Source of the DNA: Malassezia japonica
Taxonomy: Eukaryota > Basidiomycota > Malasseziomycetes > Malasseziales > Malasseziaceae
Reading direction: 5' to 3'
Assembly: GCF_029542785.1 (NCBI RefSeq)
Contig: NC_083374.1
Location: forward strand, 124,001 to 188,000
Length of the DNA: 64,000 bases
Positions 36,560-45,884 of this stretch are shown piece after piece (the stretch's first letter is position 1; each line of letters starts with the position of its first letter). The notes beneath the pieces are model-generated. The model was given only the letters and a program-made list of their open reading frames with translations, was not told the DNA's origin and did no database searches. A program made the position numbers and the translations under genes.

Positions 36560-39031
36560 ATGAGCACGAGCACAACAGGCCCCATCCTGCCTGTGGTAAA
36601 CATTAACGTAAATTACGATGAAGAACGTGAGAAGATTGCCGACTTTATCGAGCACTTCAAGGCGCCTGCGTCTACGATCCCGTCGCTGTCCCACGTCGGC
36701 CCCCAGCGGACGAGCGGCGACGAGGCGCCGGCGCAGCTGATTGAGCGTGAGCTGGAGGACGAGGGCGAGGATGCGCTCGATGCGACGAATGATACGCTGA
36801 TGATGGACTCGTTTGACGAGGACCCTTCGCGCCCTGCCGCACGTCGCAGCGGCATTGTGGAAAAGTACATGGTGCAGCTGCAGCGCATCGCGAACCGCGA
36901 CCAGGAGATGCTTACCATTGAGCTGGATGATGTCGCGCAGTTCAAGAGCTCGTCCGGGCGCTTTACGGGTGCGGCGCTTGTTGCTGCGATCCGTGGCAAT
37001 GCATGGCACTACCTCGACCTCTTTTACGAGGTGATTGACCGCCTGCTCCCGGACCCCGACCGCGACATTTCCGACAAGGACGATGTGCTGGATGTCATCC
37101 GGCACCAGCGCCTGCAGCGCAATGCGCTAAACGAGGAGCAGGAAGAGTCGGCGGGCGACGTCCCCGACGTGTTCCCTCCGAGCCTCTTGCGCCGCTACCG
37201 CCTCTACTTCCAGCCGCTGAAGCAGGACGCGCCGATGGCCGTGCGTGATATCCGCGGGACAAACATCGGCAAGCTGCTTACCGTGCGCGGTATTGTGACG
37301 CGTATTTCGGACGTCAAGCCGAGCATCCAAGTCGATGCGTACGCGTGCGACATTTGCGGTGCCGAGGTCTTTCAGGAGATCACCGGGCGGCAGTACATGC
37401 CGCTCACCTTTTGCACGAGCAAGGTCTGCATGACGAACAAGACGCGTGCGCCGCTCTACCCCCAAGTGCGTGCGAGCAAGTTTGTCGCCTTCCAGGAGGT
37501 CAAGATCCAAGAGATGACCGACCAGGTCCCGGTCGGCCACATCCCCCGCTCGATGACGATCCACCTCTATGGCCGTCTTACGCGCAAGCTGAGCCCCGGT
37601 GACATTGTCGACATTGGCGGCATCTTTTTACCGCTGCCCTACACAGGTTTCCGCGGGATCCGCGCCGGTCTTTTGACGGATACCTACCTCGACGCGCAGC
37701 ACATCCGGCAGCTGAAGCGGTCCTACCAGGACCTGGATACCTCGCCGGACATGGAGGCGGAGATCGAGGCGCTGCGTGCGGACCCCTCGCTGTATGCGCG
37801 CCTTGCGTCGAGCATTGCGCCCGAGATTTACGGGCACGAGGACGTGAAAAAGGCGCTGCTGCTTCTCCTCGTCGGCGGCTGCAACAAGGCGATGGGCGAC
37901 GGACTAAAGATCCGTGGCGACATCAACGTGTGTCTGATGGGCGACCCCGGTGTGGCCAAGTCGCAGCTGCTCAAGTACATTGCCAAAGTTGCCCCCCGCG
38001 GCCTCTATACGACCGGCCGCGGCTCGTCCGGTGCCGGTCTCACTGCGGCGGTGATGCGCGACCCTGTCACGGACGAGATGGTGCTCGAAGGCGGCGCGCT
38101 CGTCCTTGCCGACAACGGCATTGCGTGCATCGACGAGTTTGACAAGATGGAAGAGTCGGACCGCACGGCGATCCACGAGGTGATGGAGCAGCAGACGATC
38201 TCCATCTCCAAGGCTGGCATTAATACGACGCTCAACGCGCGGACGTCGATCCTGGCCGCGGCGAATCCGCTGTACGGCCGCTACAACCCCCGTGTGTCGC
38301 CCGTGGACAACATCAACTTGCCCGCAGCGCTCTTGTCGCGTTTCGATATCCTGTACCTGATCCTCGACACGCCCTCGCGCGAGGCCGACGAGCGCCTGGC
38401 CGAGCACGTCACCTACGTGCACATGCACAGCGCGCCGCCGGTGCAGGACCAGGACGCGGTGCCGCCGCCGGTGCTGCGCCACTTTATCGGCGCCGCGCGC
38501 CAGATCAGGCCGACGATCCCCTCGGACGTGGCCGAGTTTATCGTCAGTGCCTATGTCCAGCTGCGTGCGCAGCACAAGCAGGACGAGGAGCGCGAGACGG
38601 CGTTTACGTACACCTCTGCGCGTACGCTCCTCGGCGTCGTGCGTCTCGCGCAGGCGCTTGCGCGCCTGCGTTTCGCGACCGAGGTCGAGAACGGCGACGT
38701 GGAAGAGGCGCTGCGCCTGATGGACGTGAGCAAGGCCTCGCTCTACACCTCGGGCCGCCGGCGCGGCGAGCTCGGCGACGACCAGAGCCCCGTGTCCAAG
38801 ATTTTCCGCATCCTGCGCGAGATGGCGCACCAGGCCGGCGCCGAGAGCAGCGACATGCTCGGCCGCCCGCATGCCGGCATGCAGGGCGCGATGGGTGAGC
38901 TGCACCTCGGTGCGGTCCGCGACCGCGTGCTGCACAGCGGCTTTGTCGAGGACCAGCTGCAAGAGACGCTGCAAGAGTACGCGTCGCTCGGCGTCATCCA
39001 GCAGGTCGGCAACCGCATCGTATTCCTGTAG
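36560..39031 (+). CDS. MCM7: DNA replication licensing factor MCM7
   Basis: Subunit of the MCM2-7 replicative helicase. It has 823 residues and no intron. The N-terminus has [20 protein letters not shown] and the MCM7-specific [15 protein letters not shown] zinc finger begins at C263 ([11 protein letters not shown]) but its second half reads CTSKVC. The AAA+ core has Walker [10 protein letters not shown] with K467, Walker [16 protein letters not shown] and the arginine finger in LLSRFD. The C-terminus is a winged-helix-like segment ([21 protein letters not shown]). The start at 36560 is the first ATG after the tRNA in this frame. The stop lies 12 bp from the convergent NDC1 stop. Confidence 0.96.
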   Translation: MSTSTTGPILPVVNINVNYDEEREKIADFIEHFKAPASTIPSLSHVGPQRTSGDEAPAQLIERELEDEGEDALDATNDTLMMDSFDEDPSRPAARRSGIVEKYMVQLQRIANRDQEMLTIELDDVAQFKSSSGRFTGAALVAAIRGNAWHYLDLFYEVIDRLLPDPDRDISDKDDVLDVIRHQRLQRNALNEEQEESAGDVPDVFPPSLLRRYRLYFQPLKQDAPMAVRDIRGTNIGKLLTVRGIVTRISDVKPSIQVDAYACDICGAEVFQEITGRQYMPLTFCTSKVCMTNKTRAPLYPQVRASKFVAFQEVKIQEMTDQVPVGHIPRSMTIHLYGRLTRKLSPGDIVDIGGIFLPLPYTGFRGIRAGLLTDTYLDAQHIRQLKRSYQDLDTSPDMEAEIEALRADPSLYARLASSIAPEIYGHEDVKKALLLLLVGGCNKAMGDGLKIRGDINVCLMGDPGVAKSQLLKYIAKVAPRGLYTTGRGSSGAGLTAAVMRDPVTDEMVLEGGALVLADNGIACIDEFDKMEESDRTAIHEVMEQQTISISKAGINTTLNARTSILAAANPLYGRYNPRVSPVDNINLPAALLSRFDILYLILDTPSREADERLAEHVTYVHMHSAPPVQDQDAVPPPVLRHFIGAARQIRPTIPSDVAEFIVSAYVQLRAQHKQDEERETAFTYTSARTLLGVVRLAQALARLRFATEVENGDVEEALRLMDVSKASLYTSGRRRGELGDDQSPVSKIFRILREMAHQAGAESSDMLGRPHAGMQGAMGELHLGAVRDRVLHSGFVEDQLQETLQEYASLGVIQQVGNRIVFL

Positions 39032-39043
39032 ACACATTCATTA

Positions 39044-40876
39044 CTACTTTTCGAATCCATACGGGGCAAACGTCTGCACAATCCGCTGGCCACTCTGGCT
39101 CAGCGCGGTATCGAGGGTGGCGTACGCGACGTGCCACGTCGTCTGCAGCTCGTTGTAAAAGGGCGCGTAGGACGTGCTAAAAGTCGCGGCGTCCGCGCCG
39201 ACCTCTTTCAGCGCGCCGCGCACGACCTGCGCCTCGCGCACGAGCTGGTTGTCCGCCTCGAGCGCCTGGCGCTCGACGCTGCGGCGCAGCATCTGCAGGC
39301 GCTCGTGCGCGTGCAGCAAGGCCTGGACGACGCGCCCAATGTCCTTTTGGACGCTGCCGTACTTGTCCTCAGAGAGCGACGCGTCGACGAGGTGCTCCAT
39401 CGCGAGCGCCGCCCAGCACACGACCGCGCGGGGCGCCAGGAGCTCCGCGTCGAGGACCAGCGCAGGCGACGGCGCGGCAAACGCAAGGTGCAGCGCCTGG
39501 GGGAGCAGCGCGTGCTTCGCGTCGCTGGGAATCAGCGCAAGGAGCGCACGCAGCGCGGCGTGCGCGCCGTACGCGGCGATGCGCACAAACTTGAACAGCG
39601 CCGTGTCGGCGGCGGGAGGCGCGGGCGCGGGCGCGGGTGCCTTTTTCTCGGCAGGCGCGGGGGCGGGCGCGTCGGCGAGCGCGCGCCAGACGCTGGGCCG
39701 CGACGCGGCGGCTTGGGGCTTGGCCTCCTGCTTGGCCTCCTTCTTTGGCGCCTCTTTCAGGAACGCGTCCAGGCGGTAGATGCACGCGGTGTACACGCCG
39801 TTCCACGCGACTGGGCGGCCGTGCAGGCGCTGCACGTCGTCAAAGAGGACGGCGCGCCGCTGCTTGTCGTACATGGCGATGCGTGCAAGCTCGCTGTACG
39901 CGTGTGCCACAAAGAACGGGTGCACGTCGTTGAGCCCGCCGAGCAGCGCGGCGTTTGGATCGCGCGCACGCGCCGAGAGCATCGGCAAAGGGTGCGTCCA
40001 GTACACGTCAAAGAGCGTGTACACCACCGCAAACAGCGTAAGGAGCAGCAACGCGACAGGAAGCACGGTCGCGAGCATGTGCCACGGGCGAAACACGACG
40101 CGGAACGACGGCACAATGTACGGCCGCACGACCGTCTGCACGCCGACGATGCGCAGCACGCTCGCCCAGAACGCGTCGCGCACCAGCACATACACGAGGA
40201 ACGGCACGGCAAGCACCGGGACAAGGAGCCACGCGTGCGGCACGCGGCGGCCGAGCGTCGAGAGCGTGCGCTCGCGCAGTGTCGTCGGCCTCAGCACAAT
40301 GTCCGGATCAAAGGCAGGCACGTCCCAGCACGCGCGCGGCGTGCGCCATGCGTCGCTCACCGCGTACAGTGCGCCGGCCCATGCGGCGGTGAAGAGGAGC
40401 ACGAGGAATGTCTCGTTGATATAGTAGGCCTGGTGCGACTCGACAAACACGGTCGGCGCGATGGCACACCCCCAGCCGTAGGCGTGCGTCGCGGTGCCCG
40501 CGTAGAGCATCGCGCCGAGCGCCGCACGCACGCCGTGGCGGAGGGCGCGCCCCCACACCTCTGGCGAGCGCACAACATCGAGCAGATGCCCGCCCCGCGA
40601 CGACGGCGGCTGCTTCACTATGACCTTGGGTGCCTGGATCATGCGCGTGCGGCGCTCGAGGAGCGTCGGCAAAGCGACCAGCGCCACGAGCGCGACCGTG
40701 CCCCCGGCGACGACCGGGCGTGCGAGCGCGCGGACGGAAAATAGCGCAATGCTCAAAAGGATATGAGTCGCGAGCGCCGTAAGGAACAGGATGCGCTCCT
40801 GCCGCGAGCGCATCGCCTGCTTCAGCAGGGTGCGGTACGTCGCCCCCGGCGCCGGGGCAGGCATTGCAGGCACCAT
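39044..40876 (-). CDS. NDC1: Nucleoporin NDC1
   Basis: Transmembrane nucleoporin that anchors nuclear pores and spindle pole bodies in the nuclear envelope. It has 610 residues and no intron. The N-terminal half holds about six hydrophobic segments (for example ILFLTALATHILLSIALFSV and LLLLTLFAVVYTLF). The C-terminal half is soluble, with FFVAHAYSELARIAMYDKQR, a Pro/Ala/Lys-rich linker and VVCWAALAMEHLVDASLSED near the end, as in Ndc1/NDC1-Nup proteins. The start could be 40876 or 40864. It is divergent from the mitoribosomal gene across 54 bp containing a CACGTG at 40897. Confidence 0.88.
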   Translation of the reverse strand: MVPAMPAPAPGATYRTLLKQAMRSRQERILFLTALATHILLSIALFSVRALARPVVAGGTVALVALVALPTLLERRTRMIQAPKVIVKQPPSSRGGHLLDVVRSPEVWGRALRHGVRAALGAMLYAGTATHAYGWGCAIAPTVFVESHQAYYINETFLVLLFTAAWAGALYAVSDAWRTPRACWDVPAFDPDIVLRPTTLRERTLSTLGRRVPHAWLLVPVLAVPFLVYVLVRDAFWASVLRIVGVQTVVRPYIVPSFRVVFRPWHMLATVLPVALLLLTLFAVVYTLFDVYWTHPLPMLSARARDPNAALLGGLNDVHPFFVAHAYSELARIAMYDKQRRAVLFDDVQRLHGRPVAWNGVYTACIYRLDAFLKEAPKKEAKQEAKPQAAASRPSVWRALADAPAPAPAEKKAPAPAPAPPAADTALFKFVRIAAYGAHAALRALLALIPSDAKHALLPQALHLAFAAPSPALVLDAELLAPRAVVCWAALAMEHLVDASLSEDKYGSVQKDIGRVVQALLHAHERLQMLRRSVERQALEADNQLVREAQVVRGALKEVGADAATFSTSYAPFYNELQTTWHVAYATLDTALSQSGQRIVQTFAPYGFEK

Positions 40877-40896
40877 CCGAGTGGTGTTGGCAAAGC

Positions 40897-40902
40897 CACG
40901 TG
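40897..40902. promoter_or_regulatory. CACGTG box between NDC1 and the mS42/43 gene
   Basis: CACGTG in a GCCACGTGGC palindrome inside the 54-bp divergent promoter, so it may serve both genes. Function is inferred. Confidence 0.4.
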
Positions 40903-40930
40903 GCACCGAAGAAGCCCTTCGTTTTCTGCC

Positions 40931-41827
40931 ATGGCCGGGCGGATGTGGTCTTCGGGCGCGCGCGCGGTGCGCGGTGCGGCGCAGACGCGGCAGCTGCACC
41001 AGCTTCCTCCGATGCTTCCTGCGCTGTCGGAGGGGTGCGAGCCTTTCCTGTCGAAGCGCACGACGCAGCTGCTGTGGACGCAGTGGCAGGCGGGTCTCTT
41101 GCAGCGCCTCAACGACGAGGTGCAAAGCACGCCGCTCGCTGCCGAGTCGGTCGTCGAGACGGTGATGGGCACCGCGCGCGACCGCGCACAGGTACTTGCA
41201 TTTAACCATGCGTCGCTGGCGCTGAACAACAGCTTCTTCCTGTCGGGCCTCTTGCCGAAGGACAAGCAGCCGAACAAAGAGTACCCGCAGCCCTCGACGC
41301 ACACCGGCGTCATTCCCACGTTCTACGGCAAGACGCTCGCGACGGCGATCGCCGACCAGTACGGCTCGCTGCCGCAGTTCAAGCTCGCGTTCGCCGCGGC
41401 GGGCATGGGCAGCGTGTCGAACGGATACCTCTGGCTCGTGAAGGACGAGCACGGGCGCCTGGGTATCGTGCCGACGTACGGCGCAGGCACCATCCTCGTG
41501 CACCAGCGCCAGCAGACCGGCCCGCGCGACTTGGCGGCGGGCGTGCAGGACGGCCGCACGTCGCCGGACGCCGCGGCCGAGACCGCGCAAAAAGACGAGG
41601 CGCCGACGCCGGCGCCGCGTGCGCAGAACCGCTTCGAGAGCCTCGCGCAGAGCTCGGCGTCGGGCGCGATTGGGAACAATGTATACCCGCTGTTCTGCGC
41701 CAGCCTGTTTGAGCACGCATGGCTCGGCGACTATGGCTTCTGGGGCAAGGAGCGCTACCTGTCGAACTTTTTCGACTGCATCAACTGGGAGCGCGCCGAG
41801 CAGCTCTGGGGCGAAGATCGCATGTAG
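40931..41827 (+). CDS. RSM26: Mitoribosomal small-subunit protein mS42/mS43 (SOD-like fold)
   Basis: A 298-residue protein with an iron/manganese superoxide dismutase fold that serves as a structural protein of the fungal mitochondrial small subunit. It has a presequence (WSSGARAVRGAAQTRQLHQL). A helical region FNHASLALNNSFFLSGL corresponds to the SOD helix carrying a metal-binding His. Near the C-terminus LFEHAWLGDYG aligns with the SOD DxWEHAYY motif but lacks the metal-binding Asp, which argues against enzymatic dismutase. A disordered insert (TSPDAAAETAQKDEAPTP) sits before it. No intron is visible. Choice between mS42 (Rsm26) and mS43 (Mrp1) is uncertain. Confidence 0.85.
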   Translation: MAGRMWSSGARAVRGAAQTRQLHQLPPMLPALSEGCEPFLSKRTTQLLWTQWQAGLLQRLNDEVQSTPLAAESVVETVMGTARDRAQVLAFNHASLALNNSFFLSGLLPKDKQPNKEYPQPSTHTGVIPTFYGKTLATAIADQYGSLPQFKLAFAAAGMGSVSNGYLWLVKDEHGRLGIVPTYGAGTILVHQRQQTGPRDLAAGVQDGRTSPDAAAETAQKDEAPTPAPRAQNRFESLAQSSASGAIGNNVYPLFCASLFEHAWLGDYGFWGKERYLSNFFDCINWERAEQLWGEDRM

Positions 41828-42145
41828 GCGTAAAAGAGTTTTCCACTAGTGGGGACCAGGGCGTGTCCTGGGCGTGATGCATAGAGGCAGACGGTCGGGC
41901 GCCGCTCATCCGCGCAGGCTGTGTGCACTTTGACATGTTTGGTGGCACACCACGGCACTCGCTGTGCTGTGCCACGGGCCACCACCGTGCTGCAACACCG
42001 TGCCGCGCCACCGTGCCGCACCACCGCACCGCACCTTGATGCCACGCGCCGCTGCCAGCACAATTCGCGCGCCTCCGCACCGCGACGGGGAATTAATCAT
42101 ATAACCTACACAGCCCCGCTCCTACCTGCTCGCCTTGTTCCTGGC
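41828..42145. other. Intergenic region without a gene
   Basis: 318 bp between the mS42/43 stop and the next start. It contains a CACCGTGCYGC-like short imperfect repeat around 41980-42035 and an AT-rich patch (AATTAATCATATAA) at about 42091-42104 that could act as a core promoter. No coding frame is convincing. Confidence 0.6.
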
Positions 42146-42955
42146 ATGACGCGTCCGCAGTGCGAGTCGCCCGTACGCCTTGCGGCGGACTCGGCGCCCA
42201 CCGCGCACGCGTCAGCGACACCGAGCCGGAGGCCCCCCCCCGGCCGCAGCATCTCGATCGCTACCGACGTCAAGTCGCCGCTGAACCACCGCCATCCGCT
42301 CCGTCCGCAGGATGGTGCGGCGCCGGCCCTCGGCCAGAGTCCCCCTGCGCTGGTGCAGCGCGGGAGCCCTGCCCCCGTCTCGCCGAGCGCGAGTTCGACG
42401 TGGGCGAACGGCGCGCGGCCGTGGAGTCCGACGCACACTCGCAATCTCGGCCGCGCCGCCGCCTATGCGGCGCAGAGCATTGTCGATGTCGTCGCGCGCT
42501 CTCTCTCGCCCACGCTACAGGCGTCCACGCTGTTCGAGTCGCCGACCGTCATGTCGCCGACGCAGATGACGCCGTTCCACGAGCTGATTGACGGCGGCAG
42601 CCGCACCGAATCGCCCGAGGCGTTTCTGCATGCCAAGCAGCGCGCCACGGTCTCGAAGCGCACGCGGCGACGCAACACACCCGACCTTCAGCCCCGTACG
42701 CAACCCGAGCGCATGCACAGCGTCGACTCGGAGCATGCGGCGGTCCGCATGATCTCGTCCCGGGCACAGACGCCGGCCGAAGAGTACATCGCACGCCACC
42801 CCCTGGCCGCGCGGCCGATCCAGCCGCCGAGCGAGCATACCATTTCGATGCACTCGTCGATCGTTGCGCCCCAAGCGCGCCGCGGCGCCGTGTGGCTGCG
42901 TGCGCGCCGTGCCCGGCGCCGCGCCGCCCCCGCTGGTCGCGCGAACGGCTGCTGA
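42146..42955 (+). CDS. Disordered N-terminal segment, probably of the TVP38-like gene
   Basis: A 269-codon frame rich in Ser, Pro, Arg and Ala (ATPSRRPPPGRSISIATDV; SPTVMSPTQMTPFHEL). Its composition is that of a fungal disordered N-terminus, and most of it looks like genuine coding sequence. Its last ~30 codons turn Arg/Ala-rich, and the better-looking continuation (APRRPRWSRERLL) is in another frame. Joining the two frames needs one extra base or an intron of 3n+2 length, and no splice sites fit. It may thus be the 5' part of the next gene, split by an indel, or a separate short gene ending 5 bp before it. Confidence 0.5.
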   Translation: MTRPQCESPVRLAADSAPTAHASATPSRRPPPGRSISIATDVKSPLNHRHPLRPQDGAAPALGQSPPALVQRGSPAPVSPSASSTWANGARPWSPTHTRNLGRAAAYAAQSIVDVVARSLSPTLQASTLFESPTVMSPTQMTPFHELIDGGSRTESPEAFLHAKQRATVSKRTRRRNTPDLQPRTQPERMHSVDSEHAAVRMISSRAQTPAEEYIARHPLAARPIQPPSEHTISMHSSIVAPQARRGAVWLRARRARRRAAPAGRANGC

Positions 42956-42960
42956 GCGCG

Positions 42961-44178
42961 ATGCACCAGTTTGGAGCGACGCTGCAGCTGCTTGTGCACC
43001 CCCGCGAGCTCGCGGCGTGTGTCTGGCGGCGCGGCGCGGCGCAGGCCCGGTACTGGGACGAGGCCTTCCGCGAGCCAGACACCGGCGCTCGGTGCTGGCA
43101 CCCGCCGTGGCTCCATGCGTACATCCCCCTGATGATCTGGCTCGGGGTGACGCTCGCGAGCACCGCGATAGTCGTCGTCTTCCACTCGGCCGTCTTTGGC
43201 ATGCTGGACGCACTGTCTGTCGCGCTGCGGCGCCGCGGCGTCGTGGGCCGCGTCCTGTTTGGCGTGATGATCTTTGTAACGACCTTCCCCCCCTTCCCCC
43301 TGTATTCTACCCTGGTCGTCCTGTCGGGCTTTGCGTTCGGCATGTGGCAGGGATTCATGGTGAGCTATGTCGCGGCGCTGCTGGGCGCGCTGACCGTCTT
43401 TTCGCTCTCGCGCTCCTTCCTGCACGGCTGGATGACGCGCCTGCTGCGAGCGAGCGGCGGCCTGAGCAAGGTGGTGCGTGCGATCGAGAAGCAGCCGCGG
43501 CTCTTGTTCCTGGTGCGCCTCGCGCCCTATCCCTACAACCTGCTCAACACGCTCCTCGCGAGCTCGACGGTGCTGACGCTGCGGACGTACATGCTGTGCA
43601 CGGCGTGTGCGCTTCCGAAGCTCATGGTGCACACCGCGCTTGGCGCGTCGATCAAGAGCTTTGCGCAGTACCACGCGCCCGCATCGAGCGGCAACATGGG
43701 CGTGCTCGTCGCAGAGACACACGAGCCCGAAAAAGAGCGCGCCGAGACCGTGCGCCAGGTGGCCAGCTTTGTGGGTATCGCGCTGTGTATCGGCATCTTT
43801 TTCTATATCTACCACGTCACCTCCCGCGCAGTCGACGATCTCGAGGACAAGAGCGAGGGCGAGGCCGCCGCGGAGCTCGACGAACTGCTCGGCACGTCGG
43901 AGGAGCTCGAGTCGGACAAGGACGAGGCGCCCTACTCGCCGAGCCAGGCAACGCCGATCGAGCCGACGTGGGTGCACCCCGCGCTGCAGCGGCGCCGCAG
44001 TACTCCGCTCTTTGCGCCAGAGAGCGCCGAAGCAAAAGACGTACTCTACGCGCCGAGCGTCTATGCCCCGTCGGAGCTCGGGCGGAGCGCGAGCCTGCAC
44101 CAGGCGCGGCGGCCGCTGTCGATCGCCGAGCAGATCGACGAGATGGAACGCGCCGCGGAGGCGCATGGATCAAGGTAA
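42961..44178 (+). CDS. TVP38: TVP38/TMEM64-family (SNARE-associated, VTT domain) membrane protein
   Basis: Golgi membrane protein of the DedA/VTT superfamily. From the ATG at 42961 it has 405 residues. Core signatures are a hydrophobic helix at PLMIWLGVTLASTAIVVVF, the re-entrant-loop motif VTTFPPFPLYSTLVVLSGFAFG, and FLVRLAPYPYNLLNTLLAS, all typical of TVP38. A late helix FVGIALCIGIFFYIYHV is followed by an acidic and Ser-rich cytosolic tail. The frame stays open upstream of the ATG (RPRWSRERLLSAMHQF), suggesting that the true N-terminus is longer and that the upstream frame belongs to it. See the frameshift finding. Confidence 0.8.
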   Translation: MHQFGATLQLLVHPRELAACVWRRGAAQARYWDEAFREPDTGARCWHPPWLHAYIPLMIWLGVTLASTAIVVVFHSAVFGMLDALSVALRRRGVVGRVLFGVMIFVTTFPPFPLYSTLVVLSGFAFGMWQGFMVSYVAALLGALTVFSLSRSFLHGWMTRLLRASGGLSKVVRAIEKQPRLLFLVRLAPYPYNLLNTLLASSTVLTLRTYMLCTACALPKLMVHTALGASIKSFAQYHAPASSGNMGVLVAETHEPEKERAETVRQVASFVGIALCIGIFFYIYHVTSRAVDDLEDKSEGEAAAELDELLGTSEELESDKDEAPYSPSQATPIEPTWVHPALQRRRSTPLFAPESAEAKDVLYAPSVYAPSELGRSASLHQARRPLSIAEQIDEMERAAEAHGSR

Positions 44179-44452
44179 TAATGTTGGTAGACTACTATCT
44201 ATAAGCCTTCATCGACGTATCTGAGGCTGATAGCGAAGGAATACCATTACTCTCCGCAAGGCAAGAACAACCAAGCCCAAACCGCATTAATGACGCACAT
44301 ACGTGGATGTAGTATGCACGGGATAAGGAGCGGGCGTGCACTGAGGCTGACATTCGACGCGCAACGGCGCACTGCTGCTGTGAGACACACACTGGATTTC
44401 GTCTATCTTTTCTTCATGGCGGGTAAAAGAAACCCTCCACTTTATTTTCACC

Positions 44453-45217
44453 ATGGCACGCCCAGAATACATTATCGAGCACATGGAGGAGGAGGAGCCG
44501 GGGGCGCCGGCCAAGTTCCCGCCGTGGGCGCTGCTCGAGTACCGTCATATGCTATACCATGTCGGCGCAGGCTCGACCGTGCACTTTACGTCGCTGTCCG
44601 AGGCGTCGCTCGACGCGCTGGAAGAGGCGTTCGCGCAGCCCCTGCGCCCGCTCACGCAGGAGCCGGCCAAGTTTGAGCTGCACTCCAAGTCCATCACGAC
44701 GCTCGCCAAGGAGCGCAACTGGGCGCTGGAGCAGATCTGCCTGCTCGATCCCAAGGCGCCGCTGCCGCTCTCGGTGTGCGACGCGGGGATCCACACTTCC
44801 TCCGCCGAGGCCGCGGGGAAGAAGCAAAAGCCCTTTACGCACTTTCTCTTTGGCGGCATCCTCGGCGACGACCCGCCGCGCGACCGCACCGCGTCGCTGC
44901 GCGAGCTCGGCTTCCCCGGCCGCCATCTCGGCAGCGTCCAGATGTCGACCGACACCGCGCTCGGCGTGACGAAGCGCGTCGTGGAGGACGGCGCGCGCCT
45001 CGGCCTTGCCGAGATCGAGGGCGCAGCGGGCGCAGACACGGCGCAGGACGGTGTCTCGTCGCTGACGTTTATCGACTCGCCGACGCTCGACTTTGGCCGC
45101 GGCGAGTCGGTCGAGCTGCCGTACCGCTACTTGGACGCGGGCGAGAAGCAGCCGCTCATGGCGCCGGGCATGCGGGCGATCATCTACAACGACTTTAACC
45201 GCTCGTTTGAGTTCTAG
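44453..45217 (+). CDS. SFM1: SPOUT-type protein arginine methyltransferase SFM1
   Basis: Homologue of yeast Sfm1, which methylates an arginine of ribosomal protein uS3. It has 254 residues and no intron. It starts with YIIEHMEEEEPG and WALLEYRHML, then QICLLDPKAPLPLS. The SPOUT knot appears as HFLFGGILGDDPPRDRTASL and QMSTDTALGVTK, with VELPYRYLD near the end; these match Sfm1 step by step. Upstream there is a 274-bp gap with little structure. Its TAG stop overlaps the stop of the convergent Hikeshi gene within a shared CTAG. Confidence 0.93.
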   Translation: MARPEYIIEHMEEEEPGAPAKFPPWALLEYRHMLYHVGAGSTVHFTSLSEASLDALEEAFAQPLRPLTQEPAKFELHSKSITTLAKERNWALEQICLLDPKAPLPLSVCDAGIHTSSAEAAGKKQKPFTHFLFGGILGDDPPRDRTASLRELGFPGRHLGSVQMSTDTALGVTKRVVEDGARLGLAEIEGAAGADTAQDGVSSLTFIDSPTLDFGRGESVELPYRYLDAGEKQPLMAPGMRAIIYNDFNRSFEF

Positions 45218-45854
45218 CTGTCTCCCTCGGCCCGTAGCAGGAAACTAATGCCTTGTGACTGTAGCTTGCGCTGGAACTGGTCGAGCCACCGCTGGAGAAG
45301 CGGCACGGCCTGCGGCGCCGAGTCCGGCGCAAAGCTCGAGAGGTACGAAAAGACGTTTTGTGCTGCGTGAGCGGGGCGACGTACCGATCGGCGCAGCGAG
45401 CTGCGCGGCCTCGGCGGCCTGCGCCTCGGGGCCCGAGCGCGACAAGACCACGGCATTCGCCGCGGGCTTCGAGGACGAGAGCGTCTGCATCTGGCGCTCG
45501 AGCTCGTCGAGCGTCTCGAACGCGAGGCCGAGCGAGGCGGTGATCGGCACCGCGCTCTGCTGGCGCTTGGGGTCGCGCACACGAAAGATGGCCGACGGCT
45601 TGGTATTTTGCAGGCTGCGTTAGTCTTCCCACGTACCAGCCCAGCAGCTGCCAGTGCGGCTCCTGGTCGCCCAGCTGGGGCCACATCAGGTGCACGGTCG
45701 CGCCGTAGCCCTCCGGAAACGCCTGCTCGCCGGTCATGAACACGACAATATGGTTGATGAGCTCGGCATTCTCCAGCGGGAACACGGCGTGCGTCGCGTC
45801 AATCTGCTGGGGAGGCGGCAGCGGCAGCCGCCCGGCCACCACACACGAAAACAT
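45214..45854 (-). CDS. OPI10: Hikeshi/OPI10-family protein
   Basis: Homologue of human Hikeshi, the nuclear import carrier for Hsp70, and of yeast Opi10. Exons are complement(45214..45362, 45385..45614, 45637..45854), giving 198 residues. Both introns are 22 nt. The N-terminus MFSCVVAGRLPLPPPQQIDA and the motifs INHIVVFMTGEQAFPEGYGA and HWQLLG-CLQNTKPSAIFRV (across the first junction) are diagnostic. The last exon reads QNVFSYLSSFAPDS and QRWLDQFQRKL. The start lies just 30 bp from the divergent ribokinase start. Confidence 0.94.
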
Positions 45855-45884
45855 GGAGGTCGAATCGGGCTCCGATCGGCAACG

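Noticed and set aside
40931..41827. Annotation as mitochondrial manganese superoxide dismutase.
   Set aside because: The metal-binding Asp is missing and an insert disrupts the C-terminal half; the mitoribosomal SOD-like family fits better.
44179..44452. Possible C/D snoRNA between TVP38 and SFM1 (CTGA-containing segments).
   Set aside because: No RTGATGA box with a paired CTGA at snoRNA spacing could be found.
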